64,000 nucleotides of DNA, from positions 1-64,000 of the forward strand of contig NZ_SDPN01000004.1 in NCBI RefSeq assembly GCF_004134825.1. The letters run 5' to 3'. The position numbers and the translations under genes were made by a program. Shown in pieces: positions 19,924 through 28,807 of the stretch. The stretch is from Agromyces albus. Its GTDB lineage: Bacteria; Actinomycetota; Actinomycetes; Actinomycetales; Microbacteriaceae. The notes under the pieces were generated by a model that was not told the origin of the DNA, searched no databases, and worked only from the letters and a program-made list of their open reading frames with translations. The stretch's first letter is position 1; every line of letters starts with the position of its first letter.

Positions 19924-20730
19924 ATGAGTCCGAACACCCCCGGCCCATCTTCACGTAGCGCCAGGCAACGGATGATCCTCGATCATGTGCTCGCCGCCGG
20001 ATCCGCGACCGCGGCGGAGCTGGCGGAGCTCACCGGCCGCAGCCCCATGACCGTGCACCGGGACCTCGAGGATCTCGCGGCCCGCCAGCTCGTGCGGAAG
20101 TTCCACGGCGGCGTCTCCGCCCTGCCGACGAGCGTGTTCGAATCGAGCTCCGAGTTCCGCCTGCATCGCCGAGCCGAGGAGAAGGCGGCACTCGCCCAGG
20201 TCGCCGAGACGTTCGTCGAGCCGGGCATGTCGGTCATGCTCGACGACTCCACGACCGTGCTCGCACTCGCCGGCCTCGTGAAGGACAAGGCGCCGCTCAC
20301 CGTCGTCTCCAACTACCGGCAGGTGCTGGAGACACTCCGCGAAACCCCTGACGTGCACCTCATCATGATCGGCGGCGCGTACTCGCGCACCCACGATTCG
20401 TTCATCGGGCCGCCCGACCAGACGAACCTCGAGGCCTACGCGGTCGATATCGCGTTCCAGTCGACGTCGACCATGGACGAACGCATGACGTACCACCAGG
20501 AGCAGGACATCGTCAGCATGAAGCGCGTCATGCTGCAGACCGGCCGGCGCCGCGTCCTCATGATGGACGGGTCGAAGGTCGGACACACCTCGCTCCACCG
20601 CTTCGTGCCGATCGCCGAGTTCACGGACGTGATCCTCACCGACGATGTCGACCCCGGCGTGGTGGAGCGCATCGGCGAGCACGCGACCGTGCATGTCGCT
20701 GCGGTCCCGTCCCGCGCCGGCATCCGCTGA
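19924..20730 (+). CDS. DeoR-family transcriptional regulator
   Basis: 268 residues. The N-terminal HTH reads RQRMILDHVLAAGSATAAELAELTGRSPMTVHRDLEDLAARQLVRKFHGGVSA, the standard DeoR start. The C-terminal effector domain has MLDDSTTVLALAGLV, VVSNYRQVLETL, MIGGAYSRTHDSFIGP and LMMDGSKVGHTSLHRFV, the last being the phosphosugar-binding signature. AGGAGG lies just before the ATG at 19924. DeoR proteins usually sense a phosphorylated sugar, which fits the two kinases downstream. Confidence 0.9.
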   Translation: MSPNTPGPSSRSARQRMILDHVLAAGSATAAELAELTGRSPMTVHRDLEDLAARQLVRKFHGGVSALPTSVFESSSEFRLHRRAEEKAALAQVAETFVEPGMSVMLDDSTTVLALAGLVKDKAPLTVVSNYRQVLETLRETPDVHLIMIGGAYSRTHDSFIGPPDQTNLEAYAVDIAFQSTSTMDERMTYHQEQDIVSMKRVMLQTGRRRVLMMDGSKVGHTSLHRFVPIAEFTDVILTDDVDPGVVERIGEHATVHVAAVPSRAGIR

Positions 20731-20738
20731 TCTTCGAT

Positions 20739-20760
20739 ACCAGTCCACATCATGACTGGT
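20739..20760. promoter_or_regulatory. Inverted repeat between deoR and the dehydrogenase gene
   Basis: ACCAGT (20739-20744) and ACTGGT (20755-20760) pair, followed by TAAAAATAAC. It could be a weak terminator for the regulator gene or an operator for the next gene. The AT-rich stretch behind it probably carries the downstream promoter. Confidence 0.35.
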
Positions 20761-20842
20761 AAAAATAACATTGTGCGTGTTACGCTCGGCTCGATTCGAC
20801 CGATGCACCCGCACGGTCTGCTGCACTGCAGGAAGGCGCGCA

Positions 20843-21910
20843 ATGACGCACATCTTGATCGCGGGCGACCACTTCGTCACCTCTGGACTGTTCCGGGCCG
20901 CGCTCGACCGTGAGCTGGCAGAGACAGGGTCACGACCGCGGTACACCGAGCTCACCCTTCCCTGGCCGCACGAGCCCTTCGGTGACATCGCGACCGTGCA
21001 CGAGGCGAGCGGCACCATCGATGAGACGATCGCCGCACTCGATGGCGTCGACATCGCCGTGACGCAGATGGCGCCGTTCACCGCAGAGGTGTTCGCCGCC
21101 AGCCCGGAGCTCCGCTTCATCGGCGTGTGCCGCGGCGGCCCCGTCAACGTCGACCTCGACGCAGCGACGGCAGCCGGCGTGCTCGTGACCTTCGCGCCCG
21201 GACGGAACGCCCAAGCGGCGGCCGAGTTCACCATCGGCCTCATCCTCGCGGCCATGCGCGGCATCCCGATGACGGATGCCGCGCTGAAGCAGGGCGACTG
21301 GCGCGGAGACCACTACGCGTGGGAGAACGTCGGCGGGGAGCTCGGCGGCGCCACGGTCGGCCTCGTGGGATACGGGGCGATCGGTCGTATCGTCGCCCGC
21401 ATCCTCCGCGCATTCGGTGCCGACGTGGTCGCCTTCGATCCGTACACGGACCCGGCGGCGCTGGCGTCGGATGGCGTGGCGTCCGTGGAGCTCGACGATC
21501 TCCTCCGGCGCAGCTCGGTCGTGAGCCTGCACGCCCGGCTCACGAGCGAGACGCGGCACCTCATCGACCGGCGCGCACTCGACCTCATGCCCGAGGGCGC
21601 CGTGCTCGTGAACTCCGCCCGCGGCGGACTCCTCGACTACGCCCCGCTCCCCGAGCTGTTGCGCTCCGGGCGCCTCGGCGGGCTCGCCCTCGACGTGTAC
21701 GACGTCGAGCCGCCCCCCGCCGACTGGCCGCTCTTCAGCGCCCCCAACGTGGTCGTTTCGCCGCACCTCGCGGGCGCCACCCGCCAGACGGCGATGCGCG
21801 CGGCCGATATCGTCGCCGGCGACGTCGCCGACTTCCTCGCCGGCCGTACACCCGAGCACCTTGCCAATCCGGCCGTGCTCGAGCGGCTGCGGCCTGGAGT
21901 CGCGCGATGA
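20843..21910 (+). CDS. D-isomer-specific 2-hydroxyacid dehydrogenase (phosphoglycerate dehydrogenase-like)
   Basis: 355 residues. NAD-binding motif LVGYGAIGRIVARILRAFGADVVAFDPY, then the catalytic triad of the family: Arg in NSARGGLLDY, Glu in DVYDVEPPP, and His in SPHLAGATRQT. GGAAGG precedes the ATG at 20843. Members of this branch are often labelled phosphoglycerate dehydrogenase but act on diverse 2-hydroxyacids. Its place ahead of two sugar kinases under a DeoR regulator suggests a role in the same catabolic route, not serine synthesis. It overlaps the next gene by 4 bases (ATGA). Confidence 0.85.
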   Translation: MTHILIAGDHFVTSGLFRAALDRELAETGSRPRYTELTLPWPHEPFGDIATVHEASGTIDETIAALDGVDIAVTQMAPFTAEVFAASPELRFIGVCRGGPVNVDLDAATAAGVLVTFAPGRNAQAAAEFTIGLILAAMRGIPMTDAALKQGDWRGDHYAWENVGGELGGATVGLVGYGAIGRIVARILRAFGADVVAFDPYTDPAALASDGVASVELDDLLRRSSVVSLHARLTSETRHLIDRRALDLMPEGAVLVNSARGGLLDYAPLPELLRSGRLGGLALDVYDVEPPPADWPLFSAPNVVVSPHLAGATRQTAMRAADIVAGDVADFLAGRTPEHLANPAVLERLRPGVAR

Positions 21911-23418
21911 CCATCGCGACGCCCGCCACCACGGCCACCCTGTGCGTCGACGCCGGCACGACGCTCATCAAAGCCGTGGTCTTCGACCATGCCGGCCGGG
22001 AGCTCGTCGTCACACGGCGCACCACCGCGATCCGCTCCCCACAACCGGGCTGGTCCGAGCAGGACATGCACGAGGTGCTCGGCGCGGTGCTCGAGTGCGT
22101 CGAGGAGGCCGCCCGCCAGTCGCCCCTACCGATCGGCGCGCTCGCCCTCACCGCCCAGGGCGACGGCGCCTGGATGCTCGATGCCGAAGGCCGGCCGGCC
22201 GGGAACGCCGTGCTCTGGAACGACGCCCGCGCCCACGACGTCATCGATCGATGGACTCGCGACGGCGTGCTCGAGGCGGCGTTCCGCATCAACGGCTCCC
22301 TCGGCAACCTCGGCCTGCCGCACGCGATCCTCGCGTGGACCCGGGAGAACAACCCGCGCGCCCTCGACGGCGTCGCCGAGGTCACGACGTGCGGCAGCTG
22401 GATCTTCGGTTCCCTCACGGGCACGCACGGACTGCACGCGTCGGAGGCATCTGTGCCCTGGCTCGATATCGCCACGGGAACGATCTCCGACGAGCTCCTC
22501 GAACTCTATGGACTCACCGAATTGCGATCGCTCGTGCCCGCGGTGCTGCACGACGACGAACTCACCCGGCCGCTCCTGCCTGAGGTCGCCGAGCGACTCG
22601 GCCTCCCCGCGGGCGTCTCGGTCACCCTCGCCGCGTACGACGTCGTAACGACGGCCTTCGGCGGCGGCTCGGTCGCCCCCGGCTCGGCGTTCTGCATCCT
22701 CGGCACGACGCTCTGCACCGGCATCCTCCTCGACACCCCCGACACCACGGGCGAGCCCTCGGGGCTCACTCTCCTCGGCGGTCGCGACGACGCCGTCGTG
22801 CGTGCGTTCCCGACGCTCGCCGGCACGGGCGTCATCGAATGGATGCGCGCGCTCCTCGGTCTCGCGGATGCCGCCGAGCTCACCACCCTGGCGGGCGAGT
22901 CGGAGCCCGGGGCATCCGGAGTGCGCGTCTGGCCGTACTTCTCCCCCGCCGGCGAACGTGCGCCCTTCCTCGACCCGACCGCCCGCGGCGTCATCGCGGG
23001 CATGTCGTTCGAGCACACCCGGGCCGACCTCGCGCGCGCCACGGTGGAGGGGCTCGCGCACGTGATCCGCGATTGCCTCGCGGCATCCGGAGCTTCGCCT
23101 TCGGAGCTCGTGCTCTCGGGTGGAGGCTCGGCGAGCGAACTCTGGTGCCGGAGCATCGCCGACATCACGGGCGTGACGACGAGGCGCGTCGACGGCACCC
23201 AGGTTGGCGCGAAGGGAGCGCTGCTCGCCGCGCTCGTGGCCTCGGGCCGCTACTCCTCACTCGCGGATGCCGCGGAGGCGCTCGTGGCGACGAGCGGCGT
23301 CTTCGAACCGGATGCCTCCCGCCGAGCATTCTTCGATGAACGCCACGACGACTTCCTCGCCACACGCACGGCACTCGCCGAGCGGTGGACCGCATGGGCC
23401 GCGGAGCCACGCCCGTGA
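21907..23418 (+). CDS. FGGY-family carbohydrate kinase 1
   Basis: 503 residues, full length. The N-terminal phosphate-binding loop is LCVDAGTTLIKAVVFD; TAQGDGAWMLD and LWNDARAHDVID are the substrate-domain signatures; the C-terminal FGGY signature region is ELVLSGGGSASELWCRSIADITG. It would phosphorylate a ketose or polyol with ATP. I cannot tell the substrate; xylulose, L-xylulose, erythritol and AI-2 kinases share this fold. It is translationally coupled on both sides (ATGA and GTGA overlaps). Confidence 0.87.
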   Translation: MTIATPATTATLCVDAGTTLIKAVVFDHAGRELVVTRRTTAIRSPQPGWSEQDMHEVLGAVLECVEEAARQSPLPIGALALTAQGDGAWMLDAEGRPAGNAVLWNDARAHDVIDRWTRDGVLEAAFRINGSLGNLGLPHAILAWTRENNPRALDGVAEVTTCGSWIFGSLTGTHGLHASEASVPWLDIATGTISDELLELYGLTELRSLVPAVLHDDELTRPLLPEVAERLGLPAGVSVTLAAYDVVTTAFGGGSVAPGSAFCILGTTLCTGILLDTPDTTGEPSGLTLLGGRDDAVVRAFPTLAGTGVIEWMRALLGLADAAELTTLAGESEPGASGVRVWPYFSPAGERAPFLDPTARGVIAGMSFEHTRADLARATVEGLAHVIRDCLAASGASPSELVLSGGGSASELWCRSIADITGVTTRRVDGTQVGAKGALLAALVASGRYSSLADAAEALVATSGVFEPDASRRAFFDERHDDFLATRTALAERWTAWAAEPRP

Positions 23419-24908
23419 GCGAGCCGGCCTGGGTCGGCATCGATCTCGGCACCCAAAGCGTCCGCGCGATCGCACTCGACGACGAGGGCCGCAGGCTCAC
23501 CGTAGCGGCGTCTCCAATCCGAAGCTCCCGGCACGGCGACCGGCACGAGCAGGACCCCGAGACCTGGTGGTCGGCCGTAGTGTCCGTGCTCGGCGAGGTC
23601 ACGTCGCAACTGCCCGCCGGCGTGGTCGCCCGCGCCGTCGCCGTTTCGGGAACCTCCGGCACCGTGGTTCCCGTCGACCCCGCCACCGGCCGCGCAGCCG
23701 GCCCTGCGGTGATGTACGACGACCGCAGGGGCGCCCACCACCTCGACCCCGTGCAGTCAGCAGGGTCCGCGGTCTGGACGCGACTCGGCTACCGCATGCA
23801 GGCATCGTGGGCGCTTCCCAAGCTCTTGGCAATGCTCGAGGAGGGCGCACTGGCGTCGGTGAGCGCAATCGCCCACCAGCCCGACGTGATCACGAGTCGC
23901 CTTGCCGGGCGCCGGATGCCGAGCGACCTGAGCTCCGCCCTCAAGTCGGGCGCCGACCTCGACACGGTCACGTGGCCCGTCGGCGTGTTCGACGAACTCG
24001 GCCTCGCGGTCGAGCGGATGCCGCAGCTCGCGTCCGCAGGAACGCGAATCGGCGAGGTGAGCCACGCCGCCGCCCTGGAGACCGGTCTTCCCGTCGGCTG
24101 CACGATCGTGGCCGGCATGACGGACGGCTGCGCCGCCCAGATCGCCGCCGGAGCACTAACACCGGGCGCCTGGAACTCCGTGCTCGGCACGACCCTCGTG
24201 CTGAAGGGCGTCGCGCTCGAACGCCGGGTGGACCCGAGCGGTGCCGTGTACTCGCACCGCGCCCCGTTCGGCACCGGCTGGTACCCGGGCGGCGCGTCGA
24301 GCACGGGCGCGGGAGCCATCTCGACATGGCTGCCGGGCCGGGACCTCGATGCGCTGACCCGGGCCTTCGACCCCGCCTCTCCGCCGCCGATCGCCTACCC
24401 GCTCGTCGGGCGAGGCGAGCGGTTCCCATTCGTCTCGTCCGACGCAGAGGCCGTTCTGCCCGGTGCTGTCGACGACGCTTCGATGTTCGCCGCGATCCTG
24501 CACGGGGTCGCGTTCGTCGAGCGCCTCGCCTTCGATCTGCTCGGCGACACGGGCTACGACATCAGCGGGCCCGTGCTGGTCACGGGCGGCGGCTCGCGGA
24601 ATCCCGTGTGGACACAGCTTCGCGCCGACATGCTCGGCCGACCGGTTCACCTGCCCGAGCACGGCGAGGGCGCGGCCGGGATGGCCATCCTCGCAGCCGC
24701 AGGTGTCGGCGCAGGCGAAGGCGCGGCCACTCTCGACCCGCTGGCGACAGCCGCGGCGCGGATGCTCCGTCCGCCGCGCATCGTGCCTTCCGACACGGAT
24801 CGGCACCAGCGCCTGATGCCCGTCTACACCCGGTTCGTCGACGTGCTCGAGGAGCGCGGCTGGATCGGCCCGGAACTCGCGACATCCGCTCGGGAACCGA
24901 GCACCTGA
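23415..24908 (+). CDS. FGGY-family carbohydrate kinase 2
   Basis: 497 residues starting at GTG 23415, which overlaps the preceding stop by 4 bases; a longer frame start at 23385 lies inside the previous gene and is less likely. Loop WVGIDLGTQSVRAIALDD, GTSGTVVPVD, VMYDDRRG, and VLVTGGGSRNPVWTQLRADMLGRPV are the FGGY hallmarks. It is clearly diverged from kinase 1, so this is not a recent duplication. Two kinases in one operon suggest two related substrates, or one for each of two entry points. Confidence 0.87.
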   Translation: MSEPAWVGIDLGTQSVRAIALDDEGRRLTVAASPIRSSRHGDRHEQDPETWWSAVVSVLGEVTSQLPAGVVARAVAVSGTSGTVVPVDPATGRAAGPAVMYDDRRGAHHLDPVQSAGSAVWTRLGYRMQASWALPKLLAMLEEGALASVSAIAHQPDVITSRLAGRRMPSDLSSALKSGADLDTVTWPVGVFDELGLAVERMPQLASAGTRIGEVSHAAALETGLPVGCTIVAGMTDGCAAQIAAGALTPGAWNSVLGTTLVLKGVALERRVDPSGAVYSHRAPFGTGWYPGGASSTGAGAISTWLPGRDLDALTRAFDPASPPPIAYPLVGRGERFPFVSSDAEAVLPGAVDDASMFAAILHGVAFVERLAFDLLGDTGYDISGPVLVTGGGSRNPVWTQLRADMLGRPVHLPEHGEGAAGMAILAAAGVGAGEGAATLDPLATAAARMLRPPRIVPSDTDRHQRLMPVYTRFVDVLEERGWIGPELATSAREPST

Positions 24909-25540
24909 TGACGACCGTGCATCTCACGCGCCACGGCGAGACCACGTGGCACGCGGAGAACCGCTACGCGGGCTCCAGCGACGTGCCGCTCACCGCCCGT
25001 GGCAGGGAGCAGGGTGACGCGCTCGCCCGGTGGGCGGCAACAGCTGCCATCGACGTGGTGGCGACCTCCGACCTCTCGCGAGCGGTCGAGACCGGAGACG
25101 CGGCTGCGAAGATGCTCGGCGTCAACGTCGTGATCGATGCCCGCCTGCGCGAGGTCCACTTCGGTGCGGGCGAGGGCCGTACCCGCGCCGAGATGGCCGA
25201 GCTCTTTCCCGAGCAGCTCGCGGCGTTCGTCGATTCTCCGGCATCGTCGCCGCTTCCGGGCGCTGAATCGGGAACGGCGGCAGTCGCGCGGGGGCTCGAC
25301 GCGCTCGCCGATCTCATCCGCGTCGCGGGTCCCGACGGCGGCGTGCTCGTCGTGGCGCACTCGACGCTCATCCGACTGGTGCTCTGTCGGGTGCTCGGGC
25401 TGCCGCTCGACGACTACCGGCGTCGCTTCCCCGGACTCGCGAACACCGCCGTGACGACGGTCGAGCTGCCGCCTGCCGCCGAGGCCGCCGGACTCGTCGG
25501 CGCAGGGGCGCTCATCCGGTTCAACGCTGGCGTGGCATGA
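24908..25540 (+). CDS. Histidine phosphatase / phosphoglycerate mutase-like protein
   Basis: 210 residues. The phosphohistidine motif is LTRHGETTWHAENRYAGSSDVPLT; the second catalytic His is in VLVVAHSTLIRLVL. The Glu in LREVHFGAGEG is the usual proton donor. As the last gene of the DeoR operon (start overlaps the preceding stop by one base), it could dephosphorylate a sugar phosphate that would otherwise build up, or be a cofactor-dependent mutase. It is more like the small-molecule phosphatase branch than true Gpm. Confidence 0.85.
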   Translation: MTTVHLTRHGETTWHAENRYAGSSDVPLTARGREQGDALARWAATAAIDVVATSDLSRAVETGDAAAKMLGVNVVIDARLREVHFGAGEGRTRAEMAELFPEQLAAFVDSPASSPLPGAESGTAAVARGLDALADLIRVAGPDGGVLVVAHSTLIRLVLCRVLGLPLDDYRRRFPGLANTAVTTVELPPAAEAAGLVGAGALIRFNAGVA

Positions 25541-25564
25541 CGTGACCATTCAGGGAATGGTTAC

Positions 25565-25592
25565 TGACTCTCCTCAGTTATGAGTGGAGTCA
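25565..25592. promoter_or_regulatory. 28-bp palindromic operator before the MDR-SnoaL gene
   Basis: TGACTCTCCTCA and TGAGTGGAGTCA pair with two mismatches around GTTA. Size and symmetry suit a TetR-type dimer. A decayed TetR gene lies just past the downstream gene, so this operator may have lost its repressor. Confidence 0.55.
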
Positions 25593-25653
25593 ACTAACGT
25601 GTGGGCAAGCCGCATCGACGGTACGGGCCCCGAGAACAGAATGGAACGAAACC

Positions 25654-27381
25654 ATGCGAGCCATCAGCCAGGACACCTACGGAACCCCCGAGGTGCTCAA
25701 GGAGATCGACGTTCCCAAGCCGGCGCCGGGGATCAGCGAGATCCTTGTCGCCGTCCGCGCCGCCGGCGTGAACCCGACCGATTGGAGCAACCGTGCCCGG
25801 GTCACCACGATCGCCCGGATGCCCATCGTGCTCGGGTGGGATGTCTCGGGCGTCGTCGAGGCTGTCGGCCTGGGCGTCACGCTGTTCAAGCCCGGCGACG
25901 AGGTCTTCGGCATGCTGCCCTACCCCCAGGGGGTCGGTTCGCATGCCGAGTATGTGACTGCACCGGCCCGCGTCTTCACGCACAAGCCCGCCGGTATCGA
26001 CCACGTGCAGGCCGGCGCCCTGCCGCTCGCCGCGCTCACCGCATACCAGGCGCTGGTCGAAACGGCCGGCCTCCGGGCTGGGCAGCGGGTCCTGATCCAC
26101 GCCGCGGCCGGCGGAGTCGGTCACCTCGCCGTGCAGATCGCCCAGTCCCGCGGCGCCTATGTGATCGGCACCGCCAGTGCCGCCAAGCACGACTTCGTCC
26201 GATCCCTCGGCGCTGACGAGGTGATCGACTACCACACGGTCGATGTCGCCGAGGCCGTCTCCGACATCGACGTGGTGCTCGACCCGATCTCGTTCGACTC
26301 CGCTGGCCGCGCACGCTCCCTCGCCGTTCTCCGTACGGGTGGCACGCTCGTCGCCCTCCTGCCCGTGCCCGTCGACGCCGCCGAGTTGGCGGCGATCGCC
26401 GAGCGTGGCATCCGCTTCGAGTCGATCCTCGTCGAGGCCGACCACGCCGGCATGCAAGCCATCGCCGACCTCGTCGAGTCGGGCACCCTGCGACCCCACA
26501 TCGAGGCCACCTTCCCGCTCGCCGAGGCCGCCAAGGCCCACGCCCTCGGCGAGACCGGCCGCACCACCGGCAAGATCGTGCTGACAATGGAGGAGACCAG
26601 GAAGGCGCAGGTCGCCGTGGAGGCTCTCAAAGACCTGTTCGCGGGGGACGACATGGCCGTGATCGACCGGGTCGTACGGCCGGACTACATCCAGCACAAC
26701 CCGCTCGCCCCCGACGGCCCCGAGGCGATGAAGGCCTTCGGCGCCGGCTTCTTGCAGCAATTCCCCGAAGCCGAGTACGTCGAGAAGCGGGCGATCTCCG
26801 AGGGTGACCTCGTGGTCCTGCACTCCAACATCATCTTGGCCCCCGGCGCCCCCGGGCTCGCTGTCTTCGACATCTTCCGCTTCCAGGACGGGAAGATCGC
26901 CGAGCACTGGGACATCCTCCAGAACGTGTCCGCCACTACGGTCAACGGCAACGACATGTTCTCAACACTCAGCCGGCCGCAGACCCAGTCGCCCGGACAG
27001 CGGTGGTTGACCGCGTACAACAAGAAGCTCGTCACCGCGTTCGTCGACCAGCTCCTGGTCCGGAAGGACCTGGCCGTCATCGACACGTACGTCGGCAGCG
27101 AGTACCACGAGCACAGCCCGAACAGCTCCGACGGGGCAAAAGGCCTGAAGGCCGGTCTTGGGGCGAGCTTCCAGCGCTTCCCGCAGCTGAGCGTGGTGCC
27201 GAAGCGGGTCATCGCCGAGGGTGATCTGATCGCCGTCCACAGCCACTACATCGACGCACCCGGCCAGCGCGGCCGGGCGGTCATCGATCTCTTCCGGGTA
27301 CAGGACGGAAAGATCGTCGAGCACTGGGATGCCTCCCAGGACGTGCCCGAAGCCTCCGCCAACGACAACACGATGTTCTGA
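25654..27381 (+). CDS. Fusion: medium-chain reductase plus two SnoaL-like domains
   Basis: 575 residues in one uninterrupted frame. Residues 1-310 are a zinc-free medium-chain NAD(P)H oxidoreductase (quinone oxidoreductase type): GVNPTDWSNRAR, GWDVSGVVEAVG, nucleotide motif VLIHAAAGGVGHLAVQIAQSRGAYVIGTAS. Residues ~315-430 and ~445-575 are two SnoaL-like (NTF2-fold) domains similar to each other: both carry VIDR/VIDT..V...Y..H.P...DG...LKA/MKAFGA.F.Q.FP followed by RFQDGKI.EHWD. The fusion boundary shows no stop or start. Such SnoaL proteins normally stand alone, so the three-domain chain is unusual. Substrate unknown. Confidence 0.85.
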   Translation: MRAISQDTYGTPEVLKEIDVPKPAPGISEILVAVRAAGVNPTDWSNRARVTTIARMPIVLGWDVSGVVEAVGLGVTLFKPGDEVFGMLPYPQGVGSHAEYVTAPARVFTHKPAGIDHVQAGALPLAALTAYQALVETAGLRAGQRVLIHAAAGGVGHLAVQIAQSRGAYVIGTASAAKHDFVRSLGADEVIDYHTVDVAEAVSDIDVVLDPISFDSAGRARSLAVLRTGGTLVALLPVPVDAAELAAIAERGIRFESILVEADHAGMQAIADLVESGTLRPHIEATFPLAEAAKAHALGETGRTTGKIVLTMEETRKAQVAVEALKDLFAGDDMAVIDRVVRPDYIQHNPLAPDGPEAMKAFGAGFLQQFPEAEYVEKRAISEGDLVVLHSNIILAPGAPGLAVFDIFRFQDGKIAEHWDILQNVSATTVNGNDMFSTLSRPQTQSPGQRWLTAYNKKLVTAFVDQLLVRKDLAVIDTYVGSEYHEHSPNSSDGAKGLKAGLGASFQRFPQLSVVPKRVIAEGDLIAVHSHYIDAPGQRGRAVIDLFRVQDGKIVEHWDASQDVPEASANDNTMF

Positions 27382-27388
27382 CAGGCGC

Positions 27389-27415
27389 GGGGTCGTCGCA
27401 ATCTGCGACGACCCC
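27389..27415 (+). terminator. Rho-independent-type hairpin
   Basis: The arms GGGGTCGTCGCA (27389-27400) and 27404-27415 are perfect 12-bp complements with a 3-base loop, 7 bp past the MDR-SnoaL stop. The following sequence is GAGCCGCGTTTCTC, so the T-tract is weak. Confidence 0.8.
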
Positions 27416-27436
27416 GAGCCGCGTTTCTCCCGCCGG

Positions 27437-27745
27437 TCATGACGGGGTGCTGTGCAGTGACAGGGTGACCTCTACCTGTTCGCGGATGTCGCTGAGCATG
27501 GCGTCGTCACTGCGGTGCAGGTAGACGGTGGCGGTGCTGATGTGGATGATCGCCGTGATGACGCGCGCGAGTGTCGCCGCATCCCGGCCGTCGATGCGCT
27601 CGTCGCGGGTCAGCTGGCGCGCGATACCGTCTTTGAGACGCGCTGAGAGGGCGAGTCCTTCGCGTCGGTAGGCTCGGCAGGATCCCCGAAGACGAGCTCG
27701 TGCGGATACGTGCGTCCGTTCTCGACGTGCTCACGCGCGCGCCAC
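27437..27745 (-). pseudogene. TetR-family regulator, decayed C-terminal part
   Basis: The minus strand reads WRAREHVENGRTYPHELVFGDPAEP, the typical TetR C-terminal segment, then shifts frame into AYRREGLALSARLKDG..., DERIDGRDAATLARVITAIIHISTATVYLH and EVTLSLHSTPS followed by a stop. The N-terminal HTH is absent; upstream bases to 27,860 read only as fragments. The frame break near 27,690 and the missing DNA-binding domain make it non-functional. It probably once repressed the neighbouring MDR-SnoaL gene through the palindrome at 25565-25592. The rest of the 27,416-27,923 interval holds nothing else I recognise. Confidence 0.65.
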
Positions 27746-27923
27746 GACCGGGCGGATGAGCGCGATGACGCCGTCCAGCGGGCCTTGCCCTATCTGCACC
27801 TGGGTTGGGCACACGTGCGACCGCGCCCTGAGCTTGCCCTTGAGACGCGTAGGCGCACACGGCGATAGTCCCGCTGAGCCGCGGGAGGCCGCGCGCTCGC
27901 CCGACCTCGTTCGGGGCTGCAGC

Positions 27924-28778
27924 TCACTCCGCCAGGAATGCCAGCACCTGACGCACGAAATTGTCGAGGTGCTGGAACAGGAAGGCGTGTCCGGCGTCGC
28001 TGTAGAGGACGAGCCTCGCGTTGGGCAGCTCCTGCACTGCGGCGTAGGAGCTGTAGGCGTCGATCATCACGTCGTGCACGCCACCGGCGTACAGCACTGG
28101 GGCTGTGATCGCCTTCAGGTCGAGCACGACATCCTCCCAGGGCCGCGCCATCGCGGCCATGCTCGCTGCGAGCTGACCCATTGCGGCATCCTGGGTGACC
28201 TGTGGCGCCCCCTCGGGCATGTCGGCCTGGACGCGTCCGAAGTGGTCGAGCCCGCGAGCTCTGGCCGCTTCGGTCTCGGGGTAGAAGAGGTAGAGGACGT
28301 CCTCGAGGCTGGACTCAGGCTGCTGCTGGATGGCGAGAACGCGTTCGGGGATGCCGGGCATCCCTGGCGCGGCACCCGAGCCACTGCCCGCGATCACGAT
28401 GCGGCGAACCTGCTCGGGGTAGATCACCGCGAGCCGCTGTGCCACGACACCCCCGAAGGACCAACCCAGCACGTCGACCTGCGACAGGCCGAGGGCCTCG
28501 ATGATCTCTGCGGCTCCGTCGGCGAACCCGTCAACGGTCGTCAAAGGATCACCCTCGGTGTAGCCGATACCGATGTTGTCGAACAGGATGATGTCGCGCT
28601 CGGCCGCCAGCGCCTCGATGAAGCGCGGGTCCCACCAGTCCATGGTGGCGCGGAACCGGTGCAGGAGCAGCAGCGGTACGCCGCCGACCGGCCCCAGCCG
28701 GCGGTAGGCGAACCTCGCCGATTTCGTCTCGACGTACTGCGTCGATGCGGTGGATGCTGCATAGGTCGTGGTGCTCAT
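27924..28778 (-). CDS. Alpha/beta-hydrolase
   Basis: 284 residues. The nucleophile elbow is GWSFGG; the catalytic His is in YSDAGHAFLFQH and an acid follows VLYAGGVHDVMID. The oxyanion-hole region reads LLLLHRFRATMDWWDPRF, where HRF replaces the usual HG, a variant seen in one clade of these hydrolases. The start at 28778 is set by AAGGAG; an upstream ATG at 28811 overlaps the previous gene's end. It is the last gene of a five-gene minus-strand operon. Confidence 0.85.
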   Translation of the reverse strand: MSTTTYAASTASTQYVETKSARFAYRRLGPVGGVPLLLLHRFRATMDWWDPRFIEALAAERDIILFDNIGIGYTEGDPLTTVDGFADGAAEIIEALGLSQVDVLGWSFGGVVAQRLAVIYPEQVRRIVIAGSGSGAAPGMPGIPERVLAIQQQPESSLEDVLYLFYPETEAARARGLDHFGRVQADMPEGAPQVTQDAAMGQLAASMAAMARPWEDVVLDLKAITAPVLYAGGVHDVMIDAYSSYAAVQELPNARLVLYSDAGHAFLFQHLDNFVRQVLAFLAE

Positions 28779-28807
28779 GGCGTTCTCCTTGGTGTGAATG
28801 GTGGGGG

